Shown here one piece after another: positions 58,381-64,000 of a DNA stretch of 64,000 bases. Position 1 is the stretch's first letter; every line of letters begins with the position of its first letter. The translations under genes were made by a program, and so were the position numbers. The notes under the pieces are model-generated. The model was not told the DNA's origin, did no database searches, and was given only the letters and a program-made list of their open reading frames with translations. This DNA is from Rhyzopertha dominica (taxonomy: Eukaryota; Arthropoda; Insecta; Coleoptera; Bostrichidae), in NCBI GenBank assembly GCA_025024175.1, contig QCXZ01000001.1, positions 36,636,942-36,700,941 of the forward strand, given 5' to 3'.

Positions 58381-59569
58381 CTGAAATTATACTCAATAGG
58401 TTTTCTCCTCCTATATTGTATCCTACAGTTTATTTATGTCATGCCTGCCTCACATGTTATTTATAACGACATTAACACCACTATAAATCACACTTAACAA
58501 GAATTTTAATTATATATCTGCTGATTGATAAAAGTGAATGGTGATATAACTCAGTGTTGGATAGCAATGATTATCTAGGCTTTCAATTAATCTTCCTACA
58601 GCTACATAAAAAGTGTAAGTTCCAATAGACAGTTCTACTACCTAATTATATGTTTAAATCAACAAAAATAGTACCATAATGATAATACAAACTTGATCTG
58701 AATTACTTAACTTGAATTATCTGTTATTCCTACATAACATGAGTAACACAATTAATTAATTCAGCTATAATTATTTTGTATTTTCCTTATCTGAGAGCTA
58801 CAATAGGAAATATGCACAGAAATTTAAAAAATTAAGCAATATGCACAAAGTGCAGCACGGAAATCAAGTCATTAGGAAACTGAAATGCTTGTATTCCATA
58901 TTTGGCTCATAGCAAATCACTTTTGGTTGCCACCAAGCTACTGTGTTCGCTAAAGTATCATACATTTATATACGATGTTTTGTTACAAGTAGGTAGTCTG
59001 TTCTGCACAAGTTTTGCCATAGATCCAAAATTAATCGAAATAGCTGTTCCCATGCGTGATAATTTTACGCTAGGTGAAGAATCTTTGGATACGAGGTTCT
59101 AAAATTAAAATAAAGGAATATACTTCGAAGTCTAGGACACCTGCTCGATGAAATTCATCTGCACTTTGAATTACTGAGCCTCGTGTTTGAAAATTATTTA
59201 CCTAGCATAAGAAAGTATACAGTTTCACATACAGGAAGAGCCAAGCCAAAATGACCCGCCACTTACCGTAAAATGTATGGATCTGCAACATTATCTGATA
59301 ATGGATTTAAAGGTATTTCCAATTAAAATGAGTTTGCACATTAGTAAGGCGACACAATCAACAATAATTGATACTAAGTTTTTTTATCAATTAAATAATG
59401 ATAAATTTCAGCCTATTGTTATTAAGACATTTCACATGAGATCGTCTGCTGGATGATCAGCTAAAAATCCTTCCCATTGCAACGGCTTAAGCAATTTAAA
59501 ACTTATACAAAATAAAGTTAAGTAATTTCTTAAAAAATGTAAATCAAGTTTGTTTTATTAAATAAAAAG
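58381..59569. other. Upstream Ack intron, nothing recognised
   Basis: No kinase or SH3 exon was found in either reading direction here, so the preceding Ack exon should lie right of the window or in the repeats that follow. Confidence 0.45.
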
Positions 59570-60011
59570 CAGTTCATAAAAGAAAAGCATTGTTTGTACA
59601 GGAAAAAAAGTAAATACCCTGAAAATGAGTACACTGCCAATTTGTATAATACCAAACGAAGTTGGATGTGAAGAATATAGCTAGGTAGAACAAAAAATAA
59701 TATTTCAAAAAAGAGTTTATAATATGGAGTGGTATACGAAAAAGTTCTGGGACGTTATAAAAGGAGAAGTATATTTGCAAATTTTTTCAATAAGCATCTT
59801 GCAACAGTTGCAGAAAAAATACTACATAGGAAATTTCAGTCCAACATAATTAGTAATACTAAAATGGAAACCTGATATAAATCTATACAAGAAGTAAATA
59901 GAAGTTGAGGAAATCACAAAAATAATTAGCGGCTTAAAAATAAACAATTCAGCAGGTTATGACAATGTCAAGGTCAAAGTAATAAAAAAATGTTAACAGT
60001 AGAAGTTATTA

Positions 60012-60780
60012 AAGTAGTTTAGTGACCAGTCGTGAGTAGCGTTGCTGTCGTTTTTCGATTGATGCCAAGTAGTTGGGAGCTTTTTTTGTTGTAGTCCGTC
60101 AAATTTTGACGGCGAATTGTGCAACTTACAGCCGTTGTGGTGTTGGTATACAGTTAAGTATAATATACAGTGATAAGTACAGATTTAATTTATATTAAAT
60201 CAAACCTGTTATTGTACATAAAATCAACAATTATGGTTCGGACATGTATGGTTCCTGGTTGTAGACGAAAGGAGGACGAAGAAAAAATTACATTCTATAG
60301 ATTCTCAAATAATGAAGAAGTAATATTTTCAACTTTATCTATAAGAGCAATGTTAAAGTTTTTAACGTTCACATCGGGCCAGAAAATAGTTGGAGCATAT
60401 CAAAGGAAATGATTTGGCTGTATTAAGAGGTAGTAAGACAATTTGTGAACGGCACTAGCGAGGAACAGACCTTTGCGACCCACAGTAACCGGACAAATTT
60501 ANAAATCAATGCCCTTTCTGGTTAGCAGTTTGTGCCTGGGTGTGAAGAATACCTGNAAGGAATGGAAACTGGTGATAATATGGTATTCAAATTCCGTGCG
60601 CTTTTGTTTTTAGTTGAGTGACCAGTCGCGAAAGGCGCTGTTTACCGTGTATCTCGAGTTGCTGATCTATACACAACCAACTACAACTAACTCTCTTATC
60701 TATGGAAGTTATAATAATGGTGAAAAATATACAAGCTAGGCAAATCTGCTGACGATTTAGAAGTGCCTGAATAACACCAT
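60012..60780 (+). mobile_element. Insertion carrying a THAP fragment within the RT
   Basis: This segment separates RT block 1 from the PLYKG block and has no RT similarity. GTGACCAGTCGTGAGTAGCG near 60020 and GTGACCAGTCGCGAAAGGCG near 60618 are direct repeats, perhaps element ends or an internal duplication. Boundaries are approximate. Confidence 0.45.
60233..60412 (+). pseudogene. THAP zinc-finger fragment
   Basis: MVRTCMVPGCRRKEDEEKIT then FYRFSNNEE shows the start of a THAP domain (MV-x2-C-x4-C and an aromatic F-x-F-like strand). The C-terminal half is replaced by unrelated residues, and the frame stops at 60412. THAP domains occur in P-element-like transposases and in host proteins derived from them. 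Confidence 0.55.
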
Positions 60781-62220
60781 TGTACAAAGGGGTCAACAAG
60801 CAATACCCAAATAACTATTGGTCTGTCTCAGTGCTTCCAGTATTTTCAAAAATTTATGAAAAAACTGATTCAGCATGATGACATTTAAAAAAATTGCTAC
60901 ATTAGGTTCCAAGAAAAATGAAGTACTCTAATCACAGCTACAGATCTTTTCAGCTTTATATACAGCAACTTTAAATAATAGGAGCAATGCTAGTTCCTTA
61001 GTATTGGACCTTTGAACTTTGGACTTTCTTTAAAAAATGGACTACCACTACAATTACTTGACAGGTATCTCAAATGTAAATATAAGTACACAAAAACCAA
61101 AGGCCCATGGTGCCCCAAGTCTATTTTGGACAGGACACGTCACAAGCATATTATGCAAGACGCAGACGACACACTATTATTACAAGTGGGAAGTGAAGGA
61201 GTGATGGTAACAGGTAATATTATAAATTATAAAAGATGCAAGTACATTGGAAATGCGTTATTAGAGAAAAATAATTTTATTAAAGACAAATGCAGCCTAA
61301 AATTACCCACCATTATGGTAATAACATGGTGTTCACCCCAAGTCATGAATACAAAATGTTACCGTAGGAAAATTGTAAGAGAAAATGAAATTTCTTTCCT
61401 AGGAACTTATGAATAGCCACTCAGGGTAGAAAATGCTTATTGTGATGACTACGATGAATTTAATTTGCATGCAGGCTGTTGTAAAGAATCCATTGTGAAA
61501 ATTGATCTACATTATCCTCCATTAGAACTTGAGAGGTTGATTGTGGTTATAGCCATGTGAGAATAAATAAAGGTAATAAGTTAGTATTTTTAAAAGAGAC
61601 AGAATTTTATTCCAATGTAAATTAAAACTTTATTGCTTCTAGTGATGATATTCCTAAATGGTATTGATCTGGTTTGATAAAGCTTATTAGAAACAAAACT
61701 AAGCTTTATTAGAGGAACAATAAATCTGGATTAAGAAGTTACTATCATAATCTGTACCAAGGTGTATGATGAAAAATAAAAGTTCTTATTGATGTAATGT
61801 TCTGGAGCTTCATTAACTCCTTTAAAAGGAACAGTAGTTTAACTAAAGTAACTACACTAGAATATATCAACTACTGCTAAGGATACTAATGAGGCGTTTA
61901 CAATACCTGTTAAACCGATTACTGTATCATTATATTATAGTACCTTGAATGATGATCTGTTCCGCTCAAATAATTTGTTATCTATAAACTGTTTTCAATT
62001 TATGAAGCACTCGTAACTAATAAAATTTAATTAATTCATGTGTGTATTGGCTCAATCACTGTGTATCATATAATATTGGAAATCATTTGACAGGTCATGT
62101 TTCTCAAATGTTTAGATATCATTTACAATTTCCCGGTCTTCAAATCTGCAGACAAGATGGGATACATGAATGAGGCAGCTTTCAGTTGAGCTAGATTATA
62201 AGGGTCTACTATAATATAAT

Positions 62221-64000
62221 TAATGAAAAAACAGCTGTAAATTGAATCAATACTTCCACATCCAATACGCTATATTAGTGCTGACGTAATGACGGCCATT
62301 TTTCTGCGGTACGTCAAAGTCCTGGATCTTGACAAACCGAGTTGACATAACGTGCGTAACCGACCTCAGTTTTAGGTGCAATTTTGTGACTTTAAAAGAA
62401 TGTTTAGAAGTGTTACTGTGCTTATTTGAGTAGCTTACACTCCTTTGTTTTGTTTCACAAGTATTACAAACCGAAATTACATTTAATTTAGATCCTGGAT
62501 CAAAACAAACCAAGTTGTTATAACGTACATAAGGGAGTTCAGTGTTTGGTGCAATTTTTTAGTGTTAAAAGTATATTTTAAAGTGTTATTGTGTATGTTT
62601 GTGTAGCTGACACTTCTTCAATTTACTTAGCAAGTATTACAAACGTAAATTACATTTAGTTACAATGTAGGTATTGCTGAATAGCTTAACTTACAATAAG
62701 TGCGTGTGTAGAGCATTACAATTTACATGCTGTACAGAAGATGGTAACGTGCTGGGTCCCTGGATGTTCTTGTTATAATGAGAGAGAAATGTATAAACTT
62801 TAAACACTTATTTTAGATTGTCTTTCAACAATAGATTGCAACTTAATGTAATTCGGTTTGTAATACTTAATGAATAATACAAAGGTATGTAAACCACTAA
62901 AACATACACAGTAACTCTTCAAAATATTGTATTATACTATAATTTTGCTTCGAACATTGAGTGTTACTGTGTATTTTTAGTGGTTTACGTTCCTTCGTAT
63001 AATTTAGTATTACAAACCAAAATTACATTTAGTTGCAATCTATTGTTTACAAACAACCTAAAAGAAGTGCTGTAAAGATTACATGTTTCTCCTTCATTAT
63101 AACGGGAACATCCAGGGACCCAACCCATTACCATTTTCTGGTAAAACTTGTAAATTGTAATGCTCCACACACGTGCTTAGTGTATGTTCAACTTTTCAAC
63201 AATACATTGTATCTAAATATAATTTCGGCTTGTAATACTTGCTAAGTAAAGGGAAGTAGTCTAAGCTACTCAAACATACGCAGTAACACTTTAAAATACT
63301 CTTTAACACTAAAAAATTGCACCAAACGCTGAACTCCCTTACGCAGATTATGACAACTAAGTAAGTTGGTTTGGATCCGGGATCTTGACGTATCACAGCA
63401 AAATGGCCGACATCTAGGTCACACTAATATAGCGTATTGTCAAAATGACATTTACACTTTTATTTCTTATATTATACGATCAATAATAAGGTTTTGAGCA
63501 TTTTTTCTCTCTACACATTTTTTTCTACGACAAATGGTTCCCCCCGTGATAGCAAAAATCCATAAATTTTTTAAATCGGTTGTTTATAAATAACTACAAA
63601 ATTTTTAATTTAACAAAAAAATTGCAAGAGAGCATTTGAATCAGAAATTTGATTTTCTATATAATAGCAAAATTTAAAAAAAAATCGTTTAAACAGGGTC
63701 CAAAATCCAGTTTTTTGGAAATATTTCGAAAATGTCAAAAATTTTTGAAAAATTAATTAGAACACTTTTTGTTAAAAATTTTATTTTCTATCTGATGGTA
63801 TTTTCAATTTTTGAATATATTAAGTGTTTTCGGAGATATTTAGGAAAAACCATTTATTTTAAGTGATGGTTTTTGGCTAATATTTTCTAAGCAGTTTGCT
63901 GCACCGAAAATTTATAGGGACGAATAATACTCGTAATTATAAAAATAATCACATACTAAAAAAAATAAAGAAAAATTTGCAAAAGGGTAGTTAGCCCCAA
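62221..64000. mobile_element. Second copy of the 28.6-29.2 kb repeat, split by a palindromic element
   Basis: The sequences at 62221-62262 and 63440-64000 align with about 28630-29190, sharing for example AATTGAATCAAT then CTTCCACATC, TTTATTTCTTATAT, and GGTTTTTCCTAAATATCTCC (complement). The copy runs off the right edge. Its own left end was not found. Confidence 0.7.
62263..63439. mobile_element. 1.18-kb palindromic element with THAP starts in both arms
   Basis: The ends CAATACGCTATATTAGTG (62263-62280) and the exact inverse (63422-63439) enclose arms that pair almost throughout, with the centre near 62936. The left arm has an extra tandem duplication of roughly 180 bp (units starting near 62330 and 62510). 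Each arm holds a short THAP-like start: MVTCWVPGCSCYNE at 62741 (+) and MVMGWVPGCSRYNEGE at 63134 (-). The paralogous site near 28670 lacks the insertion. Confidence 0.8.

Larger units (their letters stand above)
59570..61420 (+). pseudogene. Non-LTR retrotransposon RT fragments, interrupted
   Basis: The plus strand shows IFANFFNKHLATVAEKI-like text near 59780, then EVEEITKIISGLKINNSAGY with DNVKVKVIKK at 59895-59995, the usual N-terminal RT block. After an unrelated segment, 60780-60875 gives PLYKGVNKQYPNNYWSVSVL with PVFSKIYEK (PISLLPVFSKIFEK in relatives). Near 61160, QDADDTLLLQ resembles the YADDTLLL catalytic box after an internal deletion. Stops and frameshifts throughout. Confidence 0.7.

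Noticed and set aside
58902..59102. Frame on plus, and a possible acceptor plus NLVSKDSSPSVKLSRMG on minus
   Set aside because: Neither matches the missing SH3 or kinase parts of Ack, and there is no donor in a consistent phase.
61012..61416. 134-codon open frame as a host gene
   Set aside because: It contains QDADDTLLLQ, a relic of the RT catalytic box, so it is part of the decayed non-LTR element.

Overview
The window is AT-rich animal nuclear DNA. Genes have GT-AG introns from about 50 bp to more than 9 kb, AATAAA-type poly(A) signals, and a very heavy load of DNA transposons, Penelope-like and non-LTR retroelements. The protein families and the transposon mix (hAT, Tc1/mariner with long inverted arms, Penelope-like elements with a GIY-YIG domain) point to an insect. 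A beetle would fit, but I cannot place the species from sequence alone.

Four conserved host genes are supported. (1) A CKLF-like MARVEL transmembrane protein (CMTM4 type), minus strand, three exons between 7379 and 9760. (2) A protein asteroid homolog (ASTE1, XPG/FEN fold), minus strand, 12058-14518: one long exon plus a short C-terminal exon that I infer. (3) Isoprenylcysteine carboxyl methyltransferase (ICMT/Ste14), plus strand, five exons from 20833 to 34535, giving a complete 286-residue protein. (4) The C-terminal part of an activated Cdc42 kinase (Ack/TNK2 type), minus strand, six exons from 58380 to 34810. These cover the end of the SH3 domain, the CRIB motif, a proline-rich region, a Mig-6-like stretch and a C-terminal UBA-like region. 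The SAM, kinase and most of the SH3 exons must lie beyond the right edge. ICMT and Ack converge tail to tail, with stop codons 274 bp apart.

Everything else is mostly mobile DNA. From left to right: a Tc1/mariner-type element with ~680-bp inverted arms and a decayed transposase (1594-4362); a hAT MITE (5584-6123); an 8-bp-TSD MITE inside the CMTM gene (7740-7995); a nearly complete BED-finger hAT element with perfect 8-bp duplications and a one-base frameshift (15082-17881); a nested foldback (18023-19715); a tiny palindrome with 8-bp flanking repeats (19897-19931); a MITE upstream of ICMT (20057-20385); a Penelope-like element split by a solo LTR that carries seven constant-loop hairpins (25181-27023); further 8-bp-TSD elements (27905-28305, 28399-29995); a head-to-head Penelope palindrome (38154-39510); foldbacks; a ~168-bp tandem array of about ten copies (49366-51010); a decayed mariner; and THAP-fragment elements near the right end.

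The points I would look at first are the hairpin array in the solo LTR, the exact GIY-YIG palindrome, the 46-bp Penelope relic with its own 15-bp target duplication, possible alternative processing of Ack (a 51-nt in-frame candidate intron and a read-through C-terminus), and the THAP-bearing palindrome, for which a paralogous empty site exists in the same window. No CRISPR, rRNA or tRNA gene was seen.
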